From Plasmodium relictum (lineage: Eukaryota > Apicomplexa > Aconoidasida > Haemosporida > Plasmodiidae), in contig NW_021628359.1 of the NCBI RefSeq assembly GCF_900005765.1, positions 45,845 to 109,844 of the forward strand: DNA of 64,000 nt. The letters are read 5' to 3'. Position 1 is the stretch's first letter. Each line of letters begins with the position of its first letter. The notes beneath the pieces were generated by a model. The model ran no database searches. It saw only the letters and a program-made list of their open reading frames with translations, and was not told the origin of the DNA. This document shows positions 1 through 13,225 of this stretch, piece after piece. The position numbers and the translations under genes were made by a program.

Positions 1-1385
1 AAAAAAAAATGAGAAAATAGATAATAATCATATTCTTCTACTAGTTACTGATATTTCATTTTCATATAAAATAAAAAAAAATTTATTAAAGTAATATTTG
101 TTAAAATTATTTTTATTTAAATAATTAAAAATTTTTGAATGATTTTATTTATTTATAGATACAATATTTTCATATATATAATTGTTGGGATACATACACA
201 ATAAATTTTTGTTAATTTACATAGATCATATATATTCAAATTTAAGTTTAACTCCAAAGAAAAAAACATTTTTTTATAAATAATTGAAACATGTTCATGC
301 TTTTTCTTTAAAATTTTTATAAGATTTTTATTATATATTCACGTCTGCAAAATTATAATATTTAAATTATACATACTTTATGAATTATAATATGTAAGTA
401 TATAATTTTACGTATTTACCTAAAATCATAAATATAATATGTGATGATAAAAAAAGAATAAAATATGAAGTATTCTTCACTAAAATAATAAAGATATAAA
501 TAAATAAAATAAGATAAAATATAATAAAAATATTCTTATAAATTTTTTTTCATTAGCAAAAAAAATTACTTTTAATTTTAAAAAAATTCAACTTTTTTAA
601 TTCGTTATAAAGAAATTTTTCGCAAATTGGTTTATTCATTAACATATTAAAAATTTTTATAATTAATTCATAAATTTAATTATATATTTAATTATTATAA
701 GCATACTTACTCTATCTGTGCTAATATATCATAAAACATATGCTTTACATAATATGAAAACGCAATAACTTTGATAAAAAATGTTACTCTCCAATATTTT
801 TATTCTCCATAGCTGGGCTAAGAATGCTATTATTAATTTTTTTAAATATAATAATCAGTAAAATAAATGTAATATAAAAAGTTAACCATACACGTATAAT
901 ATTTAAGAGATTATATTAATAGCTATCTAAAAATAAAAGTGTATCTATAAAAAAAAAATATATATTCACTCCTTTTATTTTTTTTTTTTGTTACACTATG
1001 TTAATAATTGTATTTTCTTTTTTTTTAAATTGTTTTCTTTATATGGAAAATTATTTTTTTTTATGAAAAGAAAATATATTTATTCCGTAGATAATAATAA
1101 ATTCATAGAGGAGAAATTAATTTATATATAGTCAAGGATTTTATAATTGGAATAAAATTTTTAATAGAAATATGGAAATTTTTTTATTAAATTATATAAA
1201 TATCTCTTACAAAATAGTTATAGATAACAAAAATATTAATAATTTTTTAATTAAATATTTGGAAATATGAAATAAAGTATTTATTTCGTCATATGTGATG
1301 AAACTATATAAATCATGCATATTCGTTACTGAAGTATTTTTATAATAAATAATATTAGTAGAGACTATTTTTCATTCTCTTTTTT
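1..1385. other. Gene-free AT-rich DNA
   Basis: Low-complexity A/T-rich sequence with no open frame of convincing composition. No telomere-type repeat is visible. Decayed LTR sequence may lie in the last few hundred bases, because a recognisable LTR end follows. Confidence 0.6.
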
Positions 1386-1440
1386 AAATATGTTGATCAG
1401 TATTCAACAAAACTCTTTTAACAGGCAACTAATAGATTAC
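1386..1440 (+). repeat. Decayed LTR 3' end
   Basis: The stretch from 'tattcaacaaaactc' through 'ttaacaggcaactaatagatta' aligns with the 3' terminal hairpin of the LTR family found all over the window. That hairpin has a loop around ctctagcaaagtc and an ending near ggcaattaataaatca. It is too diverged for its other end to be placed. Confidence 0.45.
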
Positions 1441-2103
1441 GTAATATTGCTGATTGTGATACCTTAAAAGGTAAAAATACTTTTATTGACTAAGAAGTCA
1501 TTTATCTAATTTAATAAAAAAATTTTATTTTTATTAAAACTTAAATCTTCATCACAAAAACCTTTGACAATGTATAAGGTAATCTTTATTTTCTTATAAT
1601 TAATGATACCCCGTATATATAGATTCTCAAATAAAAAAAATTTACATAAAAAAAAAATTAACTCTCAATAAAAAAAGAATGAAACTTTTCTATCAAAAAA
1701 ATAAAAAAACAGAAACAATTTTATTCTTTTTTTGTTTATAATCGTACAATAATGTTTTTATCTAGTCGTTAAAACATTCTTTTAATAATGTGCATGTGTT
1801 GATAGTTCTTTATATTATATTTATAATAATAATTCTGGTATTTAAAAAAGTAAATAATTCTCTTCATTAGTTGCTCATACCTTTTTGGCATACAACCATG
1901 AATATTAGCATAATTATATTTTCTTCACATTCAATTTGCAGTCTAATATTTTTAATTAATAAAAATGTAAATCAATGTTCCTTAAAAATTAAAGCACAAT
2001 AATCTGCTGATATAACAATCAAAATTAAAACCATTTAAATTTAATATATAAAATTAAATCAAACTCCTTCAAATCATATAGAATAAAAGTTTAACACTAT
2101 AGT
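1441..2103. other. Gene-free AT-rich DNA
   Basis: No supported gene or recognisable repeat between two decayed LTR ends. Confidence 0.5.
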
Positions 2104-2180
2104 GTTGATTAATAAATAAATATGTTAACCTTTTTAAAAATGAAAAGTAACTGTGTACAAACAGAATAAAAAGTATCTAT
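2104..2180 (+). repeat. Decayed LTR 5' end
   Basis: The sequence ttgattaataaataaatatg followed by ttaaccttttt matches the LTR 5' hairpin (stem GGTTAATAA / TTATTAACC) and the T-run after it. The rest of the LTR cannot be followed clearly. Confidence 0.4.
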
Positions 2181-2569
2181 TAGGATTAGCTACTTTATTA
2201 TGAAAAAAAAATGTTGTATAAATTTTTTTAACAGAAAAAATAAAATATATTTTCTGTGTAATAAGTTTTCTTTTAAGTATAAATTTTGTTTCAAATTTTT
2301 TATTATATGATTTGTTAATTTTACAAAATTGTTTCTCTGTTTTAGTTAATTACATTTTAATTAACATTAAATATTATTTTTTAAATAAAAGTAAAAATAA
2401 TTTAAAGAAAATAAGTAGATATTGGTTATTTCAACAATTTTTTTTAATTCATTAAATATATAAGATTATTTTTCATTTCATATAAATTTTTTTTTTCCTA
2501 GTTAATAGTGAAATCAATCTAAAGTTCAATTTTGAAAATTTTTTAATATAATTTCTATAATAATTAGAA

Positions 2570-5565
2570 GCTCCTAAAAAATCATTATAATTTCCTCTTT
2601 GACTTTGGTCTCTACTTTAACAACTATTTTAATTTTATCCTGTGAAGATCCCATTTCTTTACAGTTTATTACTTACCTTAAATAAGTTATAGATATTTTG
2701 AAAAATTCACATTTTTTTATATTTATCCCTAAAATATTATCAATATACATTTTAGATACTCCTCTTAATATTTAAAAATATTCAATTGTAGCTTTTCTAA
2801 AAATAATTATGGTATCAATATATACAATTATGTAATTCTCTTGAATTACTTCATTAAAGATTTTTTTTATGATTCTTTAAAACTTTGTGAGAATTGTTTT
2901 TAGATAGAAGGATAATACATTAAAAACAAACATTTCATGTTTAGAAACTTTAAATCCTATATATAATGTTTTCTATTATCTTCCAATTCAATATAGAAAA
3001 ATCAGTTTTTAAGACTTATTCTTGAAAACCATTTAGTGCAATAAAAAATTTGAAATATGTGCTTCTATGTAAAATAAAATATAGATAATCTAATATATAT
3101 TTATTTAAATAACAATAATGAATGGTAACTCTTCAGATATCATCCTTTTTTCTAATACAATAAATGAAGTTTATGCAATACTGTTGACTTATTACGTTTA
3201 AATATAACATTTCATCGATCTTACAATGCAACTCCATTAACATTTCTTCACTCCACAACCTATGAATACACTTCAGAGATTTTTCCCTGTATTTATATAA
3301 AAACTTCATTCTTATTTGTTATTAAGATATTTATATTCCACCAGAGTGATGACATGAAATTGAGCTTTTTCATAATTTATCTTTATCCTCTGAGGAATTA
3401 AATCTGTTTTATCAATAATTTTTTGAATTAATTTACTAGATCCTTTATTTCCCTTTTTTCTTGAATTTTTAGTTCCGTTAAACATATATAATTTTAATAA
3501 TTTTTCATAATTAAAAAAATATTCTAGTTTATTCATGGCAATATATATCTTCAGTATAAGTGCTTTCATTGTATTTAATATAGAAAATCTTGTATTGGCC
3601 TGTTTATTTGTATATTTCATACTCAATACTATTTCTTTAGACGTTCTTTTTTCCTCACCGTTAATATAAACTAAACTTTAATTGGAGAAACTTCCAAATT
3701 AGGTTTTATTCATAATTCTTTTGAGGAGGTTGCAAATATGATACATAGTTTTTCTCCTATTGGTTAAAGAATAAAATCATTGCCCCCAATATGCGGTTTT
3801 AAGTTATTCCTTAATAAAACTTATTTATGCATGTGTATGATTGATTATATAGAACTAACCAATTAATAAGACAAAAATTTTTTTTGTCTCACCTAGGAGT
3901 GCGTTGCATGAAATAGCTAAAGTACTAGCACTGTGACCAACTTAATGTATCTAATAAAGGTTTCCTTTTTAAGATACGTCTCAGTTACAATTATATTAAT
4001 ATCTTTTCATTTTTTTCTTTTTTTTTTGAGAGAGGAATTAATGAGAAAAGAACGGCAAGTGGATTGCGTCAATTAAATTTTTAACTTATTATAGACTTTA
4101 GTTTTAAAAAGTAATTTCATTTTGTATTTATAGAAATTTTAATACCAAATTATAAAGGAGTTCCGAAATTTGTACTTTATTAACTTGGATATTCATCACT
4201 TTTATTAAAGTTGTTGAATAACCAATTAATAAATTACCTATATCTAATAAAATATGTAATGTTTTTTCATTAATTTCAACTATTTTATTTGTATTTATAT
4301 AAAATCCTGTAATTTTTTTCAGGGATCTGTACTTTATTAACAGATGATAAAACTTTTTGTATTTTTTACTTTTTTTTTTTACTCTTAATTTCTTTTTCAT
4401 CTGCATCAATTTTACGAACCCTGTTAACTCTAATATTTTTTTTAGCCAATTCATCATTACTTTTTTGTGTTTCATTAATATGATATCTATCCTTAGCTTT
4501 ATCTTTTTATTTTTCTAAACGATTTAGCTGCTGACTTATATAATTTTGCATTAAACCATGTTTCTAAATGTTAGTATCATTTTTTGGACTTTTTGAAATC
4601 GATGTCATGTCTTTTATATGTTATTATATTTATTGTTTCATTTTTCTTATTTCTTAAAACTTTATCTCGATATAAATATACCAAATGATAAATAATATTA
4701 CGATTGTCACATCTCTTTTTTCAATGTATGCAATCTCTTTTCAAATTCCCTCTTTTACCATAACCTTAATATATATTGGATAATAGTATCTTGCTATTTT
4801 TCATCTCTTTATCGTTCTCCATACCTACGTTATATACTTCTACTTATCCTAATCCATCATTCACAGTGATTGTATATTCTATTTCTCTTGTAGATTTCAC
4901 AGAATTCTTTAAGGTTTCATTCATTGGTATGTTTACAAGAGTTCGTAATCATACAGAGCTTGGAATACGCCTTTTGAGTATCCTTCATGGATATAGAGTA
5001 GTTAGATTACTGTTTATTTATGCATATGCAACATTTTGCATATATTATACAATCCGTAATAAAATAATCCTCAGCCTTATATACATTATATTTCTCTTTT
5101 TTGTTAATGTATTTTATCATTAGTTTAAATTTTTTTGCTTCATTATTAAAAAGGGACTTTCGAAATGTAATTTGTAGTTGTAACATATTGGTTATATTAT
5201 TATCCAGTGTTAATTTTTCTAATTATTTACTGTGAGTAGGGGATATCACACATTCAAGTGTCATACAGGTCTCTCTTCTGTATAATCCTTGCATTTTTAC
5301 TTTATTATAGAAATCTATAAATCATTTAAAATAATATCTTAAGGATATTTCGTTAAATTTAGATAGTCCTTCAGGTATATTGACTTCGGTAACATCCTTG
5401 CCTTTCTTTATGTTAAAAGCATAGGATTTTTTGAACTGTTTTGTATCTTTGAATATATCCAATATAATTTCGTTATTTCTTCATTCAGTTTGTATTACTA
5501 ATTCAATGGGGTTTAGCTTGCATAGGTTTCAATAACCCCTATTACTGCTACTTATTGTTTCATTC
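2570..5565 (-). mobile_element. Decayed Ty3/Gypsy gag-pol copy (reverse)
   Basis: Read on the minus strand this is a badly decayed Ty3/Gypsy internal region. Near 4760-4690 is a zinc-knuckle remnant whose surroundings match the gag of the 38908-44664 copy (CDN.. motif after a Lys-rich linker). Near 4300-4240 is a protease start reading VEINEKTLHILLDIG, with DIG in place of the usual DTG. Near 3110-2580 are reverse-transcriptase fragments that resemble YIDD and the NNLGINIEK region of the 48218-54413 copy, with YIDT replacing YIDD. Many stops and frameshifts make it non-functional. A family C solo LTR sits within it at 3761-4236. The flanking LTRs of this copy are too eroded to delimit, so the ends are approximate. 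Plus-strand open frames across it are shadows. Confidence 0.75.
3761..4236 (+). repeat. Solo LTR, family C, with perfect CCTAT duplication
   Basis: It begins TGGTTAAAGAAT and ends with a terminal hairpin running into ccaattaataaatta. The five bases on each side are identical (cctat at 3756-3760 and 4237-4241), so it is a genuine insertion with a 5-bp target duplication. The body matches, in the opposite orientation, the LTR at 49410-49927. It landed directly after the DIG codons of the protease in the older reverse gag-pol copy; coding similarity resumes on the other side. It is the younger insertion. Confidence 0.85.
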
Positions 5566-5625
5566 ATTTTCTGTACAAAAACATTTATAAAGTACTGTAG
5601 AAATAAATAAATAAAGAGTATTTAG
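5566..5625 (-). repeat. Decayed LTR 3' end next to gag
   Basis: The stretch tcattcattttctgtac ... agtactgtagaaataaataaataaagag aligns with the reverse-oriented LTR end (consensus ...agagtattaaacaaacaaattaataaagagcat). It lies exactly where the 5' LTR of the reverse gag-pol copy should end. Its upstream limit is not visible. Confidence 0.45.
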
Positions 5626-8600
5626 AGAAGTATCTACTAATTTTATTTTAAAATTAATTATTTATTATAGATAAAAAATAATTTTTATATAATTACACTA
5701 TATAATGTAAAATAAAAAGTTTATTTTATGTTAAATTTAAAGTATTTTAATAATGATATGTTAATCTAATATTTTATTATTTTCAATTTGTTAAAAATTT
5801 ATGGGAAAGTTCACCTAATTTTATAAAAATTATTATCTATTCTTATTAAAACTTTAATTATTATCTGCAATTATTTTATAATATAATATACATGCTGTAT
5901 TTTATCAAAAAAAAATTAGCTTCGTAATTGATAAAATTTTTTTTTTTTTTTTTTAATGAATAATTTATTAAAAAAAAAAAAATTAATAATTTTTTTTTTT
6001 TTATTTACCTCTATATATATACATAAATGAAAAAAAAAATTATTCTTTAAAAAATGCACTATATATGCAAAAAAAAAACAAAAAAAATCAATAGAATTTG
6101 AATGTGTGCACATTGTACTCATATTCTTACATATCCTGAATATACTACAAAACTCCCATTTATATTATAATTCATTACAAGTTCAAGGGAGTTTATAATA
6201 TTCTTTATTCATTATTGATATTAAATTAGAAATCAAAATTAATTTCTGAATTCTTTAAAAAGTATAAAAAAAACTCTACAAACAATAACATTCATGAGCA
6301 TTACTAAGTAATTTAGTATAAATTATAAATACATACTGATACCACATGAGACTTATTTAAGAATATATAAATACACGCTAATATTAAAAAATCAAGTGTA
6401 TAAACTAAAAGTTTTCTGAATAAATAGAATACTTATTATTTGTTTCATGGAATCAGATGACTATATTAAATTATTAAAAATAGGTATATAGTGAAATAAA
6501 ATAAAATAATTTGAAATCTTCTATAATAGAGTATTTAAATATTTATGTCATTTTTTTAAAATATTTATAATACATAAAAAAGTTATTTTTAAAGAAATAA
6601 TATTTAAAATAAGAAGATATAGGGATAACATAACAAAAATTAATCTATACTATATATATAATATGGCATAATAAACTATAATTGATAAAAAAAAAAAAAT
6701 ATAAATTTAATTTTTACATTATTATGCATAAATGTTGCAATGCAATTAAACTTATATGAAACAGTATCCCTTGAAAGACTTAATGCCCCTTAAAAAGAAA
6801 ATGATCATTGTATTAATTCCAAATATATGATAATCACAAAAATGAAAAAATTCATATTAATAAGAAAATCTTTGTAAATAATATTATATCATTTCTTCTT
6901 TAATATATATATGCAGTTTATTATACATTTCTAAGAATCTTGCTAGTTATTAGGATAAACAATACTTATATACAGAAAGAAAATAAAATTATAAAAGAAA
7001 TATACATAATCAAAATGTTTCCATCTTCATAATAGTAATTGCTAAAATGTTGTAAATATAAATAATTTTTTTTTTTAATTTTAGTCAGATAGTTTATTCT
7101 TCTGAAAAATCTTAGGAGCTAAAAATTCACATTATTAGAATAAATAGTGAAGAAAAATTTTTTTTTCCTTTAATTAGATATATTTAACATATTAATAATT
7201 TTTTTATATATCTAATATTTTTTTATTAAAACTTAAATACTATAAAAAAAGAAAAAGTTAAATTACATGAATTTATGATATGTAAAATATATACTTTATC
7301 TAAAAATTTCATTATAAGATTATATAAGGCATAAATGAAAAATATTTGGATTATTTATAACACAAATATAAAAAATTTAGTTTTATAAGATAAAAAAATA
7401 TTTACAAAAACTTTAGACTATTACAATAAATATGTTTAAATTTTTAATGAAGTTTGAAGTTCTACTATTTCTTTTATAATATATAAATATTAGAAAAAAG
7501 AAGAGAAAATAAATAATGCGAAAAAAAAAAAAATTTAGTTCTATAATTTGTCCATATATACTATTATTTAAGATACAATATCACATTTTTTTTTATATAC
7601 AATTTTTTGCATTATTTTATTTTTAATTTGTTAATGAACTTTCTTCTATTTAAAATTATTTGCAATTAGTTTCTTCTCTTTACTGAAAAATGATTAGTAT
7701 TTAAATAAATTTAATGTTTAAAGTATTAACTTTTTTTCAAGTAGATACTAAATAATAAACCATAATACATAAAAAAAAATTTTAAAAGAGAATTTTAAAT
7801 GCTTAAGTATTAAATATAAAAATAAATTACGATTACAAAATAATTTTCAACGAACTTTTATTTGGAATCAAGTTCTTAATAAAGATTTAGATAAAAAAAT
7901 ACTTTTATATTTAAAAAAGAATTTATAAAAAAAATTCTTATTAAAAAATTGTTTGGAATATAAATTTTTATATAAAGAAGTTTTCCATAATTTCATACAG
8001 ACAATTTTCTAAATAAAAAAGTATAAATGCAAAGTTTTCTCTAAAAAGAGGCTTGTTTAATACATTTTTGATGGAAAACCTTTTTAAAAAAATTATGGTG
8101 ACAACTTTTAATTTTTCATATAATCTTATATATCTTATCAAAAATGTTCATTGTTTAATTATATTAGTGGAAAAATAGAGTTTAATATATAATTAAAAAA
8201 AAAATCATTTGTTTTTATACACATTTTTTTTTGAAAAAAAAAGGTATGAAAAAATTTTTAATAAAATAGAATAAACGAAATAAAATATTTATATAGTTTT
8301 TTACATTTTAATGAATAAAATAGTTAGATCAAAAAAAAAAAAAAAAAATTTAAATATAAAAAAAATTTTTTTTGAGAAGATTTCACATTAAAATTTTATA
8401 TTTATAATAATTTTTTTTTGTTTTTAATGAATTTAATATTGACAAAAAATATGTAATTTTCTTAACAGTTTTTTTTTAAATGTACCTTCTAATAAATTTC
8501 ATTGTTGTTACAAAAATAAATGATATGTTCTATTAACATAAAAAGTTTACACCGATTTACAACTGGGATTCTTAAAAAATTCTTTATATTTTTTTGTTTT

Positions 8601-8783
8601 ATTAATACTAAGAGAACTGCTATTTTTCATAATTTTTTTTTCTTAATTATATTTACTCTTAATTATTATTTAATTTTTTCGAATTGTTAAATATTTTAGT
8701 GTAAATAAAAAAAATTATATAATGTGATAATTAATTCTAATATATTTTAGAAAATTAGTTTTGTTACTCAAATAAAAATATAC
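5626..8783. other. Gene-free AT-rich intergenic region
   Basis: Long A and T tracts and short AT-rich frames with lysine/phenylalanine-only composition. Nothing here has the composition or motifs of a Plasmodium gene. It probably holds the upstream control region of the gene starting at 8784, but no element can be named. Confidence 0.6.
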
Positions 8784-10016
8784 ATGTTTATATATTTCCC
8801 TCCTATTATAATGTTTCTTTTAAAGAAATTTTCTTTTTTTTACTTCATATTTTTATTATATAAGTTTATAAAAGGACATCATATTAGTCTTGTAAATGAC
8901 GAATATTATGTCGTAAATAGTCCAATTTTTTGTATTAGAGAGAGTTTTATGTACTTCCGTAATGAAGTATATAGAGTTTGCGTTAATAGTAACGAAGATG
9001 AAGATTTTAATATACATATATATGTACAAAAAAGAAAGGGGAACTCATGGGAAATTGAAGACGAATTGCTTAAAGGCAAAAAAAAAAAATCCTTTATTAG
9101 TTTTTTCAGTTATGTTTATGACGAAGAAATAATAATTATATTATGTGATTTTGAGGGTTATGGAAAAAATAAAAAGATTAATTGCTTTCGCTCGCATAGT
9201 AGTACAGGAGTTGATTTTACCACAGAAAATATAAATGTACCACATGACATATTCAATAACAAAGATTTATCATATTATTCGTCGTTTCCTTATGAATTTA
9301 ACGGGGAAAAATATTTGTTAATTTGTGGTATAATTAATTACATATTTAAATCATATGAAGGTGATTTTATTGGTTGTGCTGCCAGTAGTGACAAAGGTTC
9401 AACTTGGAAGTAAAAGCACAAAAATAAAAAAAAATAAAAAAAATGTTTTAAATTATATTTTTAATTTTTTTTTTTTTTTCTAATATCTTTGGATACATAT
9501 TTTATAACTTAAGTAATTTAAAGATAAATATATATACATTTATATGTTTTTCTTTTTTATAGTACCAAATTTCACTTTCGTTATGATGGCACTAAACATT
9601 TTACCTCATATTTTTTATTAAAAGTTAAAATATTTAATAACAAACTGGCATTTTTTTTTCATTATGCTAGTACATCAGAAGAAAGTGGTAAATATATAGA
9701 GTGTAGTAATAAAAGCAATAATGATTTTTATTGTGAAGATGTTCATTTTGATAAGGAAAAATCATTACGAAGTGTTATTAAATTAAATGATTATTTCATT
9801 ACAAGCTTCGTAAATAAAAACGATAGAAAAGCATGTTATTTATATTACACAAATGAAAATTCTTTTTTGATTAAGCCAAAAAATACTGGCGATGAATTAA
9901 GTGGGTGCTATCGAGCCTCTTTTATAAAAATACATGACAATAAAATTATGTTTGTGCATCTATCTGGATATGGAGTTTACAATATTTATACATTTAGATA
10001 CCTTAATTATAAATAA
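8784..10016 (+). CDS. Secreted/anchored sialidase-like Asp-box protein (two exons)
   Basis: Two exons, 8784-9409 and 9563-10016, are joined over a GT-AG intron (donor gtaaaag, acceptor tttttatag) and give 359 residues without a stop. Residues 1-30 are a hydrophobic signal peptide or anchor. Residues 201-208 read SSDKGSTW, an exact fit to the Asp-box pattern S-x-D-x-G-x-T-W found in sialidase-type beta-propellers. Weaker Asp-box-like turns occur at about 83-89 (KRKGNSW) and 137-145 (SHSSTGVDF), a spacing of 55-60 residues as expected for propeller blades. Ten cysteines follow the hydrophobic segment, an even number that suits disulfide bonds outside the cytoplasm. I do not see the arginine triad or FRIP motif of active sialidases, so an enzyme cannot be claimed; an adhesive propeller is equally possible. 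It may belong to one of the avian-Plasmodium subtelomeric 'fam' families, but I cannot tell which. The intact frame argues for a live gene. Confidence 0.8.
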
Positions 10017-11723
10017 TAATTAACTTTTTAGTGCACAAAAGAATAGGTGAACTATTACTTTGTCAATGTACTATACATTTATGCCAATAATATTAATAGC
10101 AATGAATTAGTTTTTAATAAAGACTATAGATATTTTTTTTTTTAATAACTTCGAAAAAGTGTGTATTTAAAATAAAGTTTTATTTATTACATTATCTTCC
10201 ATTCATCTGATACAATAATATAGAATTGTTCTTTAAACCAAGATGTGGAATATAAATATTTTTTGTATAGAAAATATAAAGAAAATACTTTTTTCATATT
10301 ACACTGTTGAGTTGAGATACAAGATACAAAATTATAAGTATATTTAAATGGTAGTATATGTTTTCATATAAATATTCTGTTGTATTATATTCGAACAGCA
10401 TTATATTTATATGGAGATATTAAGAAGACATTTTATAATTTATACGAGTTAATAAAGTTTTTACATTACAAAAAAAATTGGAAGAAGCAAGTCATATAGT
10501 ATTGCATAAATATTTATTTAACTTATGTCAACAAAAAAAATATGTTTAAAATATTAGATCATATATTTTTCAAAATATAATAATTATTACAAGGTTCTCA
10601 TTGTAATATATGTAAATAATATAAAAATTTATATTAGGATATATAAAATTATGATAAATATAATCACAGTATTATTCCCTTGCAGCACGTAATAGTATAA
10701 CTCTTTTTAATGATTTTTATGATAACAAGGAGCATACTGGTATTAGAAATTAAGATAAAAGAACAAATATAGTATTATATGTCCAAACTATTTTGTTGAT
10801 AGAAAAAAGAAATAATTCCTATTCTGAATAATGCGTTTTTATATATAAAAATTAAGGGAAGTACTTCCAAAATAAAAGTAAAAATACAAAAAAAATTATG
10901 TATAATTCACATATTGATAAAAAATATTATGAAGTTATTGTAACTTTTTAATAAGTATTACGAATTTTTTTTTATTTTTTTAGTATTATCTTTGCCATAG
11001 GTATGTTAACTTATTAAAATGCTTCCATATGCTTAAAACTATAAAAAATTATATACATAATTTTTTTATACAATTCTATAAAAAAAGAGAAAATGTGTAA
11101 ATGAAGCAATATATATGTACATATATATTATTTATAATGCATAATAAAAAAATTAAAAAAAAGGAAAATATAATAAATAAATAAATATATATATATATAA
11201 TTTGTAGCTACTAGAATACAAATATTATCTAAATATATATTTTTTTTTAAAAAATAGAAATACTATTATTACTTTTGTTAAATATAGAGATTTAAAAGAA
11301 TGAACAAAAAAAGTGTAATATGAAAAAATTTAAGTACTTTTTTCTAATCAAATTTTCATAGGATAAAATAAATATAATTAATAAAAAAAATATATAAATA
11401 TTTGAAAAATTCTTTTTTTTTTACCTTTAAAAAAGGTAGGAATAATTTCCTTTTAAGATATTTTTTATGATTTATCTTATTATTTCTTTCATCTTTAAAT
11501 TATGCGTAAATTTTTATCTATTTAAAATGAAAAAAACTATAGATGTTCAAAGTTGTAATTTAGATTAACCTTAATGCTCAAATGGAAATGTGTTAACATA
11601 TTTTATTATTAAACATTTATAATGTAATAACAAATGTGCCAACAATTTAATTTTATAAAGATTATTAAAAAATTTGTTAATATTATTTGTGTACTATAAA
11701 ATATAAATATACAATTTATTAAT
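10017..11723. other. Gene-free AT-rich region
   Basis: No supported gene. Includes short AT microsatellites near 11140-11210. Confidence 0.6.
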
Positions 11724-11785
11724 CTCCCACTCAAATACTTTTGTAGTAATTTAAACAATCAAGTTAATAGAGAGAATATAGAAAA
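11724..11785 (-). repeat. Decayed LTR end
   Basis: The sequence ctcccactcaaatac ... aatttaaacaatcaagttaatagagag resembles the reverse-oriented LTR terminal hairpin. It is probably an older copy beside the next one. Confidence 0.35.
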
Positions 11786-11807
11786 ATCTTTGCATATTTT
11801 AGCTTCT

Positions 11808-12428
11808 TGATTTATTAATTGTCTGCTCAACTACTTGAAGTATTAAACAAACAAATTAATAAAGTGCATGTATGAATAAATATACGTTTTTAAATATATA
11901 TATATATATTTTATTATATATATAATGGTTTCTTATGATAAATAATATTTAATTTGAATTAAATTATACTACATCTTTTAATAGACATGGTAAATTGTTA
12001 TAAATGAGTTTTTATTTGCAAAGAATCAGTATATTATTTTAACTAAAAACACACTCACAATTTATAACAATTAACAAAAGCCAAAACTCTAATTTATTCA
12101 ATGCTATTTTTTTTTTTTTAAAATAAATACGTTGAATATAGCATAAACATCATACTTATTCATTAAGTTTTTCATGTAACTAAAAATTAATTCCCTTTTT
12201 AATTTAAAAAAAAAAGTCAACCGATAAAAAAAAAATAATTTTATTTTATTTTATCTTTTTTTTTAATTACAAAGATGTATATACGATAAAATAAACAAAA
12301 CAAAAAAAAAAATAACTTTATATTTTATTTTTTTTTTGACTAGCGTCAGTACATGGTTGACTTCTATTTTCCTGACTGGTAACTCGTTGTATTTTTACAA
12401 AAGGTTAACAACAATCTTTTATTAATCA
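11808..12428 (-). repeat. LTR, family A (reverse)
   Basis: Starts TGATTTATTAATTG and ends cttttattaatca, i.e. TG...CA. It carries the internal marks of the family in reverse order: the 3' hairpin, AT run, Cys/Ala-poor AT body, A/T tracts, gcgtcagtacatggttgac and the 5' hairpin. The flanks (cttct / ttgct) do not form a clean duplication. Confidence 0.75.
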
Positions 12429-12445
12429 TTGCTATAAGGTCATTA

Positions 12446-13215
12446 TAGATAATTATATATCTTTATATAATTATTTAAGTAATTAATTTATTTTACATCT
12501 AAAATTTTAAATTAATTCTATGTTAAATAAATATTCAGCACTTCTCAGTACATTGTCAATAGACAGTATTATCTATCTTTCTAAATTTTTAGTAAGATGA
12601 AATAGAATATAAATGAAAGTTTAGTTGTATATATAAGATATTTAAGAAAATGTGTACATTAAAGAACATTAAATTGCGTACATTTGAGCATATAAATAAA
12701 AAAAAAAAATACGCAAAATTGTTTTTTTTTTTAATTTTTTTTTTTTTTTTGGGAGTGGAGTGACACTTATGAAAAGTAATATTAAAACTTTGATTAAACA
12801 AGGAATTAATAAAAAACTATATGGGCATTAATATATTCTTAATGTATTAAGAAATGTTAAATACTCATTTAACATAGAATTAATCTAAAAATTTTTAGAC
12901 ATAAATAAATTAATTATTTATTTTATATTTAACATAATTATATAAAAGGTATATAAGATCTATATTAAGCATCAATAAAATAAATATAGATTTCTCTGCG
13001 TCCTATTTATTAATTTGAACTTTTAAAATATTATAAGGGTATTTAATTGGACAATTAATAAATCATTAATAGATAGTAACTTTGAATAAATGATGAATTG
13101 ATGAAAAACTATCCAGGCACAATAGTAAAATTTTAATGTATTGAGAAATATTAAGTATTTCATTAACCCATAATTGATTAAAGGATTTTAAATATAAATA
13201 AATTATTTGTATTAT
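12446..13215. repeat. Diverged inverted and tandem repeat block
   Basis: The segment around 12446-12560 (containing ttaattctatgttaaat) is the reverse complement of 12840-12960 (containing atttaacatagaattaa). The latter is repeated again, diverged, at about 13095-13210. It could be remains of another LTR family folded back on itself. No coding potential. Confidence 0.45.
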
Positions 13216-13225
13216 GCTATTTAGT

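Noticed and set aside
1..1385. Telomere at the left edge
   Set aside because: No TTTAGGG/TTCAGGG-type repeats in either orientation.
4776..5123. 115-residue plus-strand frame with a hydrophobic start
   Set aside because: It lies antisense to decayed gag sequence on the minus strand; no splice partner or motif.
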